Positions 33,907 to 44,898 of a stretch of DNA of 64,000 nucleotides are shown here, piece after piece (within the stretch, counting starts at the first letter, position 1; each line of letters starts with the position of its first letter). The notes under the pieces are model-generated. The model saw only the letters and a program-made list of their open reading frames with translations, made no database searches and was not told the DNA's origin. The stretch spans positions 17,762,829-17,826,828 of the forward strand of contig OZ020625.1 of NCBI GenBank assembly GCA_963971575.1, written 5' to 3'. A program made the position numbers and the translations under genes. Source of the stretch: Liopterus haemorrhoidalis. Its lineage: Eukaryota; Arthropoda; Insecta; Coleoptera; Dytiscidae.

Positions 33907-36900
33907 ATGTCGAACAAGAACGTGAATTTAAACGAGCCACCAGCAAACGACGAGCCATCTGCAGATAGTTGTCCGTCTGCAGATAACGAACTGTCCGTAG
34001 ATAACGAACCATTTGCGGATAACGAACCACAACGAGATGTACCAATTCCGTTGGCGACATCAACGAGGTTAAACCAAGAAACACGGAGGTCGCGCGAGCA
34101 GGATAATTTCTTGTGGGAGCGAGACTTACTGGAACGCGAACGAGCTCTGTTGGCAAGAGAACGCGAACTTTTGCAGCAAGAAACTAATGCATTCCAAACG
34201 CAACGAAACGAAACTCAACGTAACGAAACGCAATACTATCGAACCGACGTAAACGATAATTCGATACCAGAATTCGACCCCGGTTCGAAAACGTCGATGA
34301 CAGCGATACAGTGGGTAAAGCGGATAGAAAATATGGCAAATATATTCCACTGGGACAAAAATATGCTTTTGTATAAGGCCATTGGAAAATTACGAAACGC
34401 CGCCAAATATTGGTTTGAAGGTCTGAAAGGAGACTTGAATGATTGGGAAGATTTCAAGTTACAGCTGGTAGCCGGATTCCCAACCGTGGTAGACGACGCA
34501 GACGTTCATTACGAATTGTCTGCAAAACGCAAAAAGAATGAACAAAGTTACGAAAACTTTGTATACGAAATGAAGGCCATAGCCTCAAAAGGTACTATAA
34601 CAGACCAGGCATTAATAAAATACATAATTCATGGAATAACAGATCGAGAACTTACGAAAATACTATCCGTACAAATGTTGACGTCCGTACAGGATCTGTT
34701 AATGCGAGTTAAGGTGTACGAGACCACTTTCAATACAAAAAGTGAAAACACCACGAAACCCGGTACGAGCAAATATAGCAAAACGACTAAAGATACGCCA
34801 TCTGTAATAAAATGCTATAATTGCAACGAAGTAGGACATAAATCGTTTGATTGTCCGAAACCGCAACGAAAAATGAGATGTAGAGCATGTAACCGTGTGG
34901 GTCATGTGGAAGCAAACTGTCAAACGAAACCCAAACATGACCGGAAGGAAAGTGAGGAAAAGAGAAGAGTCCATCGCATCCAAGGAACCAAATGCGAATT
35001 GGTTGACGAATATCATAAGGAAATAATGATAGACGGAAAGACGCTAGTTGCTTTCATTGATCTTGGAAGTGATGTAGTCACAATGAAACATGCGACGGCA
35101 AGAAGGCTACATATCGAATATCTGCCTTGCACAACAAAATTAAGAGGCTTTGGAAACGGGGGATGTTATGCTCTTGGCAAACGAACACTCTTGATCGAAT
35201 TAGACGAAACGAAAATTGAAGTTAATGTTCTCATAGTTCCAGACGATTCCCAGGAACAGGACGTCATTGTGGGCAGAAGCGCTCTGGACCAAGACGGTGT
35301 CAAAATAACGAAACAAGCGAACGAGCTACGCATTGAACGAGAAATACGAGTAACGAATCAAGAGAAAGAAATTTTGACAAGTAGTGATGATGACGATACA
35401 GAGACTGAAATCCACGAAATAGAAGACAAGTATCCAAGAGACGAAACAGTTGACTCTATTTCGATAGAAGAGGTCAAACTGGATGGTTTCGTAGACGAAA
35501 AAACGAAAGAAGAACTGTTGCGAACTCTGAATGAATACAGGGACTGTTTCGCAAGAGATCTCACGGAAGTAGGAACAACTGATCTGGTTGAAATGGAAAT
35601 AGAGCTGACATCACGAGAGCCGATTCAATATCGCCCATACCGATTGCCGTACGCGAAAAGAGAAACGATGGAGATGATTGATGACCTACGAGAGGCGGGG
35701 ATCATTCGGGAATCCAAGTCCGAATACAGCAGTCCCGCCCTCTTGGTATCAAAACACACCGGAGGAGATCGGTTATGCATAGATTATCGAAAATTAAATT
35801 CGATTACAAAAAAGGAGAGAGTCCCAGCTCCCATTATAGATGAACAGCTAGATCAGCTGTCTGGAAACGAATACTATACGATCCTAGATTTCTCAAGTGG
35901 TTATTATCAAATACCCATAGCGGAGAAGTCAAAACATGTGACAGCTTTCGTAACGACAAAAGGTAAATATGAATTCAACAAAATGCCCTTCGGGTTAACA
36001 AATGCTCCTAGGGTGTTCTTGAAATTAATGAAGGAGGTCGAGAAGAAGCTTGGACCAGGTATTTTACAATACTACATGGATGATGTCATTATTCCAAGTA
36101 CGACCCTCAGAGAAGGCTTGCGAAAACTAAGGTTATTCCTGAGGACTCTGAAAGATTTGGGACTTACATTAAAGTTGACGAAATGTGAATTCCTAAAAAG
36201 GAAAGTAGAATTCCTCGGATTTGAAATATCCAAAAACGGTGTGGTACCCGGAACCAAAACCACAAACGCGATCAGGGACTTCAAGAGACCCGAAAACGTG
36301 AAGGAGATACGCCAATTTGTTGGGCTCACAAATTTCTTCAGGAAGTTTATAGAGAAATACGCTCATATAGTCAGCCCATTAACTCAACTCACGAGGAAGA
36401 ATGAAGAATTCCGCTGGGAAGCCGCTCAAGAAGAGGCATTCCAGGTTTTGAAAAAGAAACTGCAAGAGAAGCCAGTATTGGCCCTCTACGAACCAACGGC
36501 ACAATTTCAAGTGCATACGGATGCAAGCAGCCTAGGACTTGCTGGAGTCCTTCTACAGAAAGTTGAAGACAAACCGTGGCAGCCTATCAGCTACTACAGT
36601 AGGCAAACGACGTCGATCGAGTCTCGATATCACAGTTTTGAGCTGGAAGCTCTAGCCGTGGTAGAAGCTTTGGAACGCTTTCGAATCTACGTGTTAGGTC
36701 GAAGATTCCAAGTTATGACTGATTGTGCTTCTCTGAGAACGCTGACTCAGAAGAGAGATCTTTCGCCACGAATAAGCCGATGGTGGTTAAAGTTGCAAGA
36801 ATTTGATTTCGAAGTTATTCATCGAGCGAATGAGAAAATGCAACACGTAGACGCTCTTAGTCGCTCTCCGGCAGAATCAAGTCGCGAAATAGAAGTAGCA

Positions 36901-38229
36901 GACTTACGAATCTTATCCGTCGGGATAACGGAGCAAGACTGGCTCACGACAATGCAATTGAACGACCCCAAATTGAGAAATATATGCAATGTTCTAGGAA
37001 GAACGCCCAAAGACAACGCAGAAAGACAAATACATCACGACTATAAAGTCGAGGATGGTCGACTGTATAGGAACGTGAGCAACAAGAAAAAGTGGGTAGT
37101 ACCAGGAGGTGCGACAGTTCAAATAATAAAGGGTGCTCACGATGACATGGGACACTACGGTTTAGAAAAGACGATCCAATGCTTGGAGAAATCATTCTGG
37201 TTTCCCCGGATGAGAAAACGAGTCAAACGTTATATTGACTCGTGTGTCTCATGTGCGTATCATAAACAACCAGGTGGACGAAAGGAGGGCGAACTACATA
37301 ACATTGAGCGTGTGCCCATTCTGTTCCACACTGTGAACGCTGACCATTTAGGACCTTTCCCTGACAGTGCCAAGAATAATGCGCATGTATTGGTCATCGT
37401 GGATAACTTCACGAAGTACGTATTTCTGGCAGCTGTTAAGACCACGAAGTCTGAAGCGACACGAAAAGTCTTTGAGAATTTTATTGAAATCTTCGGGTGC
37501 CCTACGAGGATAATTACTGATAGAGGCACCGCCTTTACTGGCAAACCGTTTGAAGACTTTTGTAAAGAAAACGACATAGTCCACATAAGAAACGCAACGG
37601 CATGTCCACGAGCTAACGGACAGGTCGAGCGATTAAACCGAGTAATCCGAACTTCTATTGCTACTATTAGCAAAGGCGACAGACATTGGGACAAGGATAT
37701 AAAGAAAATCCAGTTTGGCATAAATAGTATGCAAAACCAGACAACAAAACGTAGCCCCAACGAGTTATTGTTTGCATACCATCCCCGTAACATACTGCAA
37801 AACAAAGTCCTACTAGCTTTGGAAGATGGGGTGAAGTCTGAAATAGACATACACAAAGCGCGACAAGAAGCGTTAGATAGAATTAAAGAAAATCAGGAAA
37901 AGCAAAAGATAAGGTTTGACCGAAAACGTAAGAAACCTACAACCTACGAAGAGGGAGACTTGGTTCTCATACGAAGAGAAGCCACTGCAACGGGACATCC
38001 CAAAAAGTTGGCCCCGCTGTACAAGGGTCCATACTTAATAGAGAAGGTTCTTCCGAACGATCGATATCAACTCGGAGACGTCCCGGGTGCGCAGCGTACT
38101 CAACGAACATTCCAGTCGGTGTTCTCTTCGGACGCACTCAAACCTTGGTGCTGTCTACCTGACGACGAGGACGAAGCAGATGCTGGTGACGAAGAAGAAG
38201 ATGCCGAAGATATAATAAATAATTATTAG
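33907..38229 (+). CDS. gag-pol: Ty3/Gypsy gag-pol polyprotein (1440 aa), intact
   Basis: One uninterrupted frame from ATG 33907 (MSNKNVNLNEPP) to TAG. In order: an acidic repeat-rich N-terminus (NEPSADN-like repeats), a coiled, arginine/glutamate-rich stretch, a retrotransposon gag core (AIQWVKRIENMANIF), two zinc knuckles (CYNCNEVGHKSFDC and CRACNRVGHVEANC), and an aspartic protease reading FIDLGSDVV instead of the usual D-S/T-G. RT follows with LDFSSGYYQIPI and YYMDDVI, RNase H with HTDASSLGLAG, and integrase with an H2C2 finger (HYGLEKT...CVSCAYHK) and a DDE core (NADHLGPF, IITDRGTAF, GQVERLNR). The tail is acidic. It would copy and integrate the element. Gag and pol share one frame, so there is no frameshift site. 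Confidence 0.96.
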   Translation: MSNKNVNLNEPPANDEPSADSCPSADNELSVDNEPFADNEPQRDVPIPLATSTRLNQETRRSREQDNFLWERDLLERERALLARERELLQQETNAFQTQRNETQRNETQYYRTDVNDNSIPEFDPGSKTSMTAIQWVKRIENMANIFHWDKNMLLYKAIGKLRNAAKYWFEGLKGDLNDWEDFKLQLVAGFPTVVDDADVHYELSAKRKKNEQSYENFVYEMKAIASKGTITDQALIKYIIHGITDRELTKILSVQMLTSVQDLLMRVKVYETTFNTKSENTTKPGTSKYSKTTKDTPSVIKCYNCNEVGHKSFDCPKPQRKMRCRACNRVGHVEANCQTKPKHDRKESEEKRRVHRIQGTKCELVDEYHKEIMIDGKTLVAFIDLGSDVVTMKHATARRLHIEYLPCTTKLRGFGNGGCYALGKRTLLIELDETKIEVNVLIVPDDSQEQDVIVGRSALDQDGVKITKQANELRIEREIRVTNQEKEILTSSDDDDTETEIHEIEDKYPRDETVDSISIEEVKLDGFVDEKTKEELLRTLNEYRDCFARDLTEVGTTDLVEMEIELTSREPIQYRPYRLPYAKRETMEMIDDLREAGIIRESKSEYSSPALLVSKHTGGDRLCIDYRKLNSITKKERVPAPIIDEQLDQLSGNEYYTILDFSSGYYQIPIAEKSKHVTAFVTTKGKYEFNKMPFGLTNAPRVFLKLMKEVEKKLGPGILQYYMDDVIIPSTTLREGLRKLRLFLRTLKDLGLTLKLTKCEFLKRKVEFLGFEISKNGVVPGTKTTNAIRDFKRPENVKEIRQFVGLTNFFRKFIEKYAHIVSPLTQLTRKNEEFRWEAAQEEAFQVLKKKLQEKPVLALYEPTAQFQVHTDASSLGLAGVLLQKVEDKPWQPISYYSRQTTSIESRYHSFELEALAVVEALERFRIYVLGRRFQVMTDCASLRTLTQKRDLSPRISRWWLKLQEFDFEVIHRANEKMQHVDALSRSPAESSREIEVADLRILSVGITEQDWLTTMQLNDPKLRNICNVLGRTPKDNAERQIHHDYKVEDGRLYRNVSNKKKWVVPGGATVQIIKGAHDDMGHYGLEKTIQCLEKSFWFPRMRKRVKRYIDSCVSCAYHKQPGGRKEGELHNIERVPILFHTVNADHLGPFPDSAKNNAHVLVIVDNFTKYVFLAAVKTTKSEATRKVFENFIEIFGCPTRIITDRGTAFTGKPFEDFCKENDIVHIRNATACPRANGQVERLNRVIRTSIATISKGDRHWDKDIKKIQFGINSMQNQTTKRSPNELLFAYHPRNILQNKVLLALEDGVKSEIDIHKARQEALDRIKENQEKQKIRFDRKRKKPTTYEEGDLVLIRREATATGHPKKLAPLYKGPYLIEKVLPNDRYQLGDVPGAQRTQRTFQSVFSSDALKPWCCLPDDEDEADAGDEEEDAEDIINNY

Positions 38230-38288
38230 TTTCAGATGCCAGAGCCCTTGGAGGAGCCGAGGACGACTCCTGTGGTAGCTAGGCCGAA

Positions 38289-38523
38289 TGTTACCTGCAA
38301 AAACCGTTTGGGGACCGCTGACGGTAGTCCACCGCCCGCCTACCCAGAATGCATAGAGTAGAGAACGCGTCTGGCATGGCGTTGACCGATACGATATATC
38401 TTACTGTGTATAGTAAAATGTTAATTTATTAGTGTTTTGTTAATTAAATCATTAGTTAGTAATGTGTTGTGTGTGATTGCTCGATCCTCTTCCATGCATA
38501 TGACCAACGTAAGCTTCATAGCT

Positions 38524-38527
<4 letters not shown>
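38289..38527 (+). repeat. Gypsy 3' LTR
   Basis: 239 bp; partner of 33019-33258. Differences seen: agagtagagaac against agagagagtgaac, gtaaaatg against gtgaaatg, and ccatgcat against ccatccat. Confidence 0.93.

Positions 38528-38556
<29 letters not shown>
38528..38556. repeat. (TA)n microsatellite
   Basis: A TA dinucleotide run right after the Gypsy 3' LTR. The run before the 5' LTR (about 33008-33018) is its other half, so the element inserted into a TA repeat. Confidence 0.85.
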
Positions 38557-38559
<3 letters not shown>

Positions 38560-38579
38560 GTTAATCGTCAGTCAAATTA

Positions 38580-40370
38580 ATAGATTTAAACTAGGACTGT
38601 ACTTACACATATTGCTTGGGACACCAGCCAAAGGCCCCGCAGAGAAGGATTTCAAACAATTCAAAGGATGACTGGGGTATTTAAATAAAAATTCAATTGG
38701 CGCAAGGACGAGGAAATTAAAAATAAATCAAGGAATAATCGGCAGGGGGGAATTTAAAACATTTAAAATCTTTTAAATAAATTGAAGTGATGAAACAGAG
38801 GGTAAATATTATAAAATTCAAGTAAACGTAATGAGTGGGTTACAAAAAAATCAAACGACACCGAAAGGAAATTTTTCAAATGTTCAAGTGATGAGCAAAG
38901 GGGGATTTTCAAAAATTCAAATAATGACTGAAGGGGGGATTTTCAAAAATTCAATTGATAATTGAAGAGGTTTCAAAAAATTCAAGTTGTGATAGGTGGA
39001 ATAATTAAAAAAATTCAAGTGATAATACCGGGGGAATTTTCAAAAATTCAAGTGATACCCGGTGGGGGGGGGGGATTTAAATAAATTGAAGTGGTGAAAC
39101 AGGGGGTAAATATAAAATTCAAGTAAATGTAATGGGGGGTTACAAAAAAATCAAATGACACCGAAAGTGAATTTTTCAAATGTTGAAGTGCTGAGCAAAG
39201 GGGATTTTCAAAAATTCAAGTAATGACCGAAGGGAAGTATTTTCAAAAATTCAATTGATAAAAATGAAGGAGTTTCATAAAATTCAAGTGATAATACCGG
39301 GGGGGGGGGTGAATTTTCAAAATATCAAGTGATACCCGGTGGGGGGGGATTTAAATGAATTGAAGTGATGAAACAGGAGGGAAATATTATAAAATTCAAG
39401 TAAACGTAATGGGGGGGGGGGGGGATAAAAAAATCAAATGCCACCGAAAGGAAATTTTTCAAATATTCAAGTGATGAGCGAAAAGGGGTTTTTGAAAAAT
39501 TCCAGTAATGACCGAAGAGGGGATTTGCAAAATTTCAATTGATAACTGAAGAAGTTTCATAAAATTCAAGTTGTGATAGGTGGAAGAATTTAAAAAATTC
39601 GTGATAATACCAGGGAGAATTTTCAAAAATTCTAGTGAAAAACCCGGAGGGGGGGGAGAGAATTTCAAAAAATCAATTGATGACCGGGGAATTTCAAAAA
39701 ATTCAAGCAATGATCGGAAGATGGAAGTTTTAAAAATTCAAGTGATAAAACTGGTGGGGGGGGGGATATTTAAAAAAATTCAAGCATTGATCGGGTGGAG
39801 AATTTAAAAAATTCAAGTGATAAAACCGGGGGGAAATTTTCAAAAATTCTAGTGATGAAACTGGGGGGGGGGGGATTTAAAAAAATTCAAATGATAACTG
39901 GGGGGATTTAAAATATTTAAACAGTGATCGAAGGGTGGAGAATTCAATGATGAAACCAGGGGGATTATAAAAAGTGATGATAAGTGGGTTAGATTTAAAA
40001 AATTCAACCAATGGTCAGAGGGTGGAGAATTTTAAAAATTCAATGATAAAACCGGGGGGAGATTTTCAAACAATTTAAGTGATGATATGTAATCTAGTTT
40101 TCACAATAGGATACGCAAGAAAGGAATACATTTTTATAAAAAGGTACTTATTGCGTGCGTCTTCTTTCAATATCTACATTTTCATTTAATTTTTTATGGT
40201 TGCACAGAACAGCTAAGTATGCAATTTGACTCGCACTTTGACAAGATCGAGAAGCACTGGTTCTGTAAAGGTCTTTTTAAAATATATATTTGCTTTAGAT
40301 CAGAGTCCCGCTATTAAATAGCGCTGAGAAGTGTAAGTACAGCCCTATTAATCTATGATTAACAGTGGCA
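38580..40370. repeat. G-rich minisatellite, possibly inside inverted ends
   Basis: The core, 38640-40090, is a degenerate repeat of 30-60 bp units, GGGGGATTTTCAAAAATTC followed by AAGTGATGA, with many G-runs of 7-12 on the plus strand. A higher-order block of about 275-305 bp is visible: the ATAAATTGAAGTGATGAAAC segment recurs near 38777, 39081 and 39357. The flanks carry imperfect inverted copies of GGACTGTACTTACAC (about 38597-38611, and reversed about 40339-40353), so the whole may be one non-autonomous element. Open frames here are repeat artefacts. Confidence 0.7.
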
Positions 40371-40607
40371 TAATAAGTGTTTTGGGGTTATATCCCAATT
40401 AATTTTAACCCTTCCACTTTTTTAAAGTGTACGCCACTGAAATAATACTTATATTAATATAGCAAAATTGTATATATAAAAAAATGTAAAAATAAAAAGG
40501 TACTCAAAATTATTTCATATATAGTATAAAAAATATAAATTGTAAAATAATTGTCTTAAAAGTCGTGATTTTTACCCTTTTTTTGTATTTCTTAAAATTT
40601 AAGGATT

Positions 40608-40740
40608 TTATTCTACCAGTGAACTGACAGCTACTGAACTTCGTTCTGCAAAAGAACTGTTTTCACCTGAGTATTTTGTAGGAGTTGTTTCATTGGACGG
40701 TCTTGAAGATGTGTTTTTTCGCAGTTTAGGAGGTAGAGAC
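40608..40740 (-). CDS. Split RRM gene, last exon
   Basis: 133 bp. Acceptor TTTTGTTGTAG, entering in the phase left by exon 5. Encodes SLPPKLRKNTSSRPSNETT and a Ser-rich end to TAA (40610-40608). An AATAAA overlaps the stop codon. It was found only by splice phase and openness; no family match is claimed for this tail. Confidence 0.65.
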
Positions 40741-43700
40741 CTACAACAAAAAAAAGGTTAATATTTCGTATTAGTCCACCACAACTAGGTTTGTATGCTT
40801 AGAATGAATTATATTATAACGTTAGAAACGAGAAGGCATGGTCGTAAGAGTGGGTAGCCAATAGTAATCATTCATGCATCTGTAGTTGGCGAGAGAACAA
40901 CCCGTTTTTAACACGAGCAACTTCCGAATATAACTGATATTTTTGGAACTATTTATGAAGTTAATGTTTTTCAAAATACGTATACTATAAATCTCATTGG
41001 AAACAGGTAAAAATTCCTTATGAGTACCTATTTATATACGTCTAGCAAGTTTAAGTTTTTTCTGTCTAAAATTTTTGCTAGCTTAACCTAACCTAATAAG
41101 TTTTATCATTGACTGCTTGCATATAGTGAAGATATATAAATGCTTTATACAGTTTTTATACATTTACATAATTTAGCATCTATGAATACGACGAAAAACG
41201 GAATTTTCTATTTCAGACAAAATTAGTAGGTCTGAATATATTGTAGCAGGCAGGGGGGGGGGGAGAATTTAACAAACTGTAAAAACGGTGGGGGATGGCT
41301 GCCACCACTTAGTTTATATAAAACTAGGAAAATGAAAAGGGCGGAATTTACCTGCTTCTCTGTCAAACAAGTGGGAAAATTTTAACAAAGTAAATTTATT
41401 GTACAAAAAGAAAAAAAATCAATAAATGAAAAACAAAATTTAAAGTTACAAAATAATATTAAATAAATGAAAAACAAGACATTTTAAAACAGAATGATAT
41501 TAAAAAAAATAAAATATAAAAGTTACAAAAATAAACTTACGTGGTCGACCGGACTCAGCTCTTGACAGGATCTGATGCATTAAACATACACCAGACCTCA
41601 GCCAGGAACCGAGTCAATTACAATAAATTTTGCTTCATATTTATACAACATATAATTTGATAATGTTATTATTTATACTCTGTCTAACCTTCATGATAAG
41701 ACTGTTAACATAATTTTATTATTATTATATTATTTATTTTACATCGGCCTTTTTTTCTGCAACGAGGCTAATCGCCGATGCCAGGGGGCGAGCTCCGACA
41801 CCTGGATGAGGGGTGAATGATTGTGAAAATGAGAGTAATGTAAACATTATATTCTCGCCCGAATAATATCACCAACGAAGCAGGCTCGAACCACCGGCCG
41901 CCCAGTCCCGCCTGTTTCTCACAGTCTCTAACCGCACGACTTAATGCGCTCGGCCATTCCGTTGGCTAAACTGTAAACATATCAAAATTATGTATTGCAT
42001 AAACACTCTACCTATTGTTATGAATAATACCTTTGTTATCAAAATAATTCTGATGGTGCAACTGTTACAATATTGCTATTTTTGAGGATTCTCTATTTTA
42101 ATAATGTTAATATTTTTCAAAATATGTATACTATAAATCGCATTTAAATGTGACTTAAAGCGTATAAATACTGAAATTATTATTCAAGTATTTCTTTAAA
42201 ACCGTTAATAGGAGCTAAATGTTAACAAACACTTATTAAATAATTGCTTGGATTTCGAAACGGATAACTATCAAGTACTTATTTAAATTTCAGTTTTGAA
42301 TAAAATTATTGGAAATGATAAAGTGAACGTAATGTTGTTTTGAAAGAAAGGGGCGGCGCTTCGCCAGGGCCAAATCTCATTCTAACTAGCATACACGGTT
42401 TCTCTAACGAGTTGTCTGTTGTGGACTTATTCAGAACATTAACTAAAAAAAAATCTTGTAATCTGAAGTAGAATACGTCTTTGTATAAGATGGTATGGGG
42501 TGTTCTTCCCGGAAAACAATCTTAATGAAATTAAGGTACCATCCATAATAAATTCATATAAATAAATATATAGAAATATACATACCTGCAATAGCATTGT
42601 GCTGCATAAGAAATTTTACTGAATTCCTTAGGTCGAGCCCAGTTTACTTCTAGCATATACCCATCGACTAAGAGTACTGAAAAAAAAAAATAAATAAATA
42701 AATAAATAAGCCATTCGTAAGCCATTAGTCCATAAATAAGCCATAAGGCCGCGAACATACAGAAAACCGGCACCGGCTTTACTGGAAACAAGCGCTGATC
42801 TGCCGCAGTATCTGTCCAGGTTTTCAAATATAATCTTACACGCTGTGTACTGGTCGGCGCCGGTAGGTGTCGGCTACCCGCTTACCCGAAACGTTTAAGC
42901 AGTTTAAACAGCTTGTTAGCGCCGAAACAAAAATATATTTTAAAAATCTTGCATCATCTTCTTTTAATTGAGGAAAAAGGTGGTGGTATTCCCAATATTT
43001 ACGTCTCTCTTCGCGTTCATTCTATGCTAGGCCAATATAATTAAAAAATAAAAATAAGGTTGCCAGTACATACCTGTCAGTCTGTCTTTAGCAATTTGGG
43101 CGTGGATACGGTTGTCGAAATGGATGAACCCATAATCTTTAGCAAGATAAATCTTTAAAATTCCAGAAGGAGGTATGTGGTGATGCAAACGTGTCCTTAA
43201 GAATCTGCCACTCAATCCAGGACTCAGATTACGAATAAATAATTTGGTGACCTAAAAAAACAAAAACAAAATTTGAATATTTTCAAAAATGTATTAATAA
43301 TTGTTGGAAACTACATTTTTCTTTTTGACTATGTCTATTTACGATCATGAAAAAATAAATGCATTATGTGTCTAACTGTAAATACATAATGCTGTTCATA
43401 TTGCAACAAGTGTAAAGATTTGGTTATGGACAGGAGGAAGACATGGGAATATATTTTGAGTTAAAAAGTAACTGATACTATGCGAGTTCGTTCATTACAT
43501 TTGTCGCAGAAAAACAAAACTGCATTAATATATTTGCACCTGCAAGTTGCATAACTTTTAGCTGCTCCTGTACAACTAAAACTAATTTTATTTCATGAGG
43601 CAATAAACATAATGCCCTTGTTTACAAACAGAATCCATATATTGTAAATTCAGATGACCGACACTCAGATGTACCACATAAAATTACGTGCCCAGCATTT

Positions 43701-44243
43701 AACACCTGCTCATCTACAAATTACACTTCAATAAATCTACTGAAATTAAACTTTAAATACTGTAATTTGATGCCCACCTTCTGTTATATACCTCGATTAA
43801 GGTGAAGCGATTAAAAATTAAAAAAAATCGCAAATATTTACTCGTATTTTCATAAAATACTGGACTGTGCTTAAATTAACCTGTTCGCTATTAGCATATT
43901 GACAGCTGAGTACTAGAGACGACAGCCATATTGCCTTGGAGCACAGCGCCGCCACCGGTAATGTCGGTATAATATCGAATAATATTTTCGGATGGAGGGA
44001 GTATTTTTTAAACAACTTTTTAATAACATTTTTCCTTACCTGAGAAATAATGTAGGGGTCGATATCCGGTTCTGGGTCTGCCCATTTGACTACGACAAGT
44101 TTGTTCCATAAGGTTACAGTTCCAGGCGCCATCTTTCTCTTGGCCATCGCGGCGGCCCGGTGGGAGTAAAACTCAACGAACATAAAGCCGCGATTTTCTT
44201 GACGATTGACTTTGTCAGGGTACATTATAATATCAGTTATCCC
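40608..44243 (-). CDS. RRM RNA-binding protein (A1CF/RBM46/SYNCRIP type), 3' half
   Basis: Four minus-strand exons: 44243-44040, 43251-43074, 42676-42586 and 40740-40608. They join with GT-AG sites and matching phases (0, 1, 2). They encode the end of RRM2 (RNP1 RGFMFVEF; HRAAAMAKRKM; VKWADPEPDID), RRM3 (RNP2 LFIRNL; RNP1 DYGFIHFD; DGYMLEVNWARP) and a short Ser/Thr-rich tail to TAA. This arrangement is typical of the A1CF/RBM46/RBM47/SYNCRIP family, which binds mRNA. The frame is open at its 5' end: RRM1 and the start of RRM2 are not on this strand but on the plus strand at 52739-55442. The dsRBD-like C-terminus of some relatives is absent. Confidence 0.85.
41713..41968 (-). mobile_element. 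tRNA-Ser-like SINE, copy 3
   Basis: Same SINE as 1941-2180, here in the last intron of the RRM gene and in the gene's orientation. Flanks are ACTGTTAACATA (41701-41712) and ACTGTAAACATA (41970-41981), a target duplication with one mismatch. Confidence 0.85.
42586..42676 (-). CDS. Split RRM gene, exon 5
   Basis: 91 bp, phase 1 to 2. Acceptor TTTTTTTCAG, donor GTATGT. Encodes VLLVDGYMLEVNWARPKEF and the end of RRM3, SYAAQCYC. Confidence 0.85.
43074..43251 (-). CDS. Split RRM gene, exon 4
   Basis: 178 bp, phase 0 to 1. Acceptor TTTTTTTAG, donor GTATGT. Encodes VTKLFIRNLSPGLSG through LAKDYGFIHFDN to KDRLTG, the first part of RRM3. Confidence 0.87.
44040..44243 (-). CDS. Split RRM gene, exon 3
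   Basis: 204 bp, phase 0 at both ends. Acceptor TATTTTAG (44251-44244 read down), donor GTAAGG. It opens GITDIIMYPDK, the RRM2 strand right after helix 1, which in the family follows the segment encoded at the end of the plus-strand exon 55212-55442. It ends DIDPYIISQ. The left end of the inverted repeat lies 140 bp upstream. Confidence 0.87.
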
Positions 44244-44579
44244 CTAAAATAAGTAAATAAATAGTTAATAAAATAAGTCATTAAAGACACTAGCAGAGGT
44301 CCCAGATGCACAGGGTCTTGAGCCTCCCCCCCCCCCCCCCCCAAAGAGCTCAACGTGGGGTTAGGAGTTTCTCTTAAAATAGTGGTGAGAACCTTTTTTT
44401 GGTCATAATTTATTTTTTTGAAGAGATGACCCATTTTTAGACCATCACTTAGTTATGAATAAAGTAAGAACTTTATTCATAATTTAAATAATTTTTTCTT
44501 CTGAGCCCCCCCCCCCCCCCTTCCTGGGAGCCTGCGATCATCCGTCATAGTTCACAAAATAATAATTGAAATAATAGTA

Positions 44580-44868
44580 CAGTAAAACCTCGATATAATG
44601 GACCTCGATACAACGGACTTCGGATAAAACGGACAGCATGTAAGCGATCGTAAACTGCACGTGACTGCACACTCGGGGAATCACCCGAGTAGCGGACGGG
44701 AATTTGCAATTTTAGAGAGTTAATAATTAAGAAACAACAAACTTCAAAAATCCAAACAAAATTTGATACATTTTTCGAACCAGTGTCACCGAAACCAGGA
44801 AGTTCAAAAACAAACATTGACGACTCTCCTCAACGGGCGTATAGTGACATATCATCTGAAGGCGAGTA
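44580..44868 (+). pseudogene. Tigger end with transposase C-terminus (left arm)
   Basis: After TA at 44578-44579 comes CAGTAAAACCTCGATATAAT, a pogo/Tigger-like terminus. An open stretch then reads TKFDTFFEPVSPKPGSSK... to DISSEGE and TAA at 44866-44868, like the C-terminus of Tigger transposases. The rest of the transposase is missing. It is repeated in the right arm on the minus strand (62534-62823). Confidence 0.7.
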
Positions 44869-44898
44869 AAGTGCAATTTTAAAGTGTAATTATAGTCT

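Larger units (their letters stand above)
33019..38527 (+). mobile_element. Full-length Ty3/Gypsy LTR retrotransposon (5509 bp)
   Basis: LTRs at 33019-33258 and 38289-38527 differ at only about two substitutions and one small indel spot. They begin TGTTACC and end CTTACA. It inserted in a TA-repeat, so the target duplication (TATA or similar) cannot be resolved. The internal region has a 648-bp leader (33259-33906) starting TTTCAGAAGTGGGATG, one gag-pol frame, and about 60 bp before the 3' LTR. No env. It looks recent and coding-intact, except for an unusual protease motif. I cannot assign the primer tRNA. Confidence 0.95.

Noticed and set aside
34126..37856. Several minus-strand open frames of 65-198 codons inside the Gypsy gag-pol
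   Set aside because: They are antisense shadows of the intact plus-strand polyprotein.
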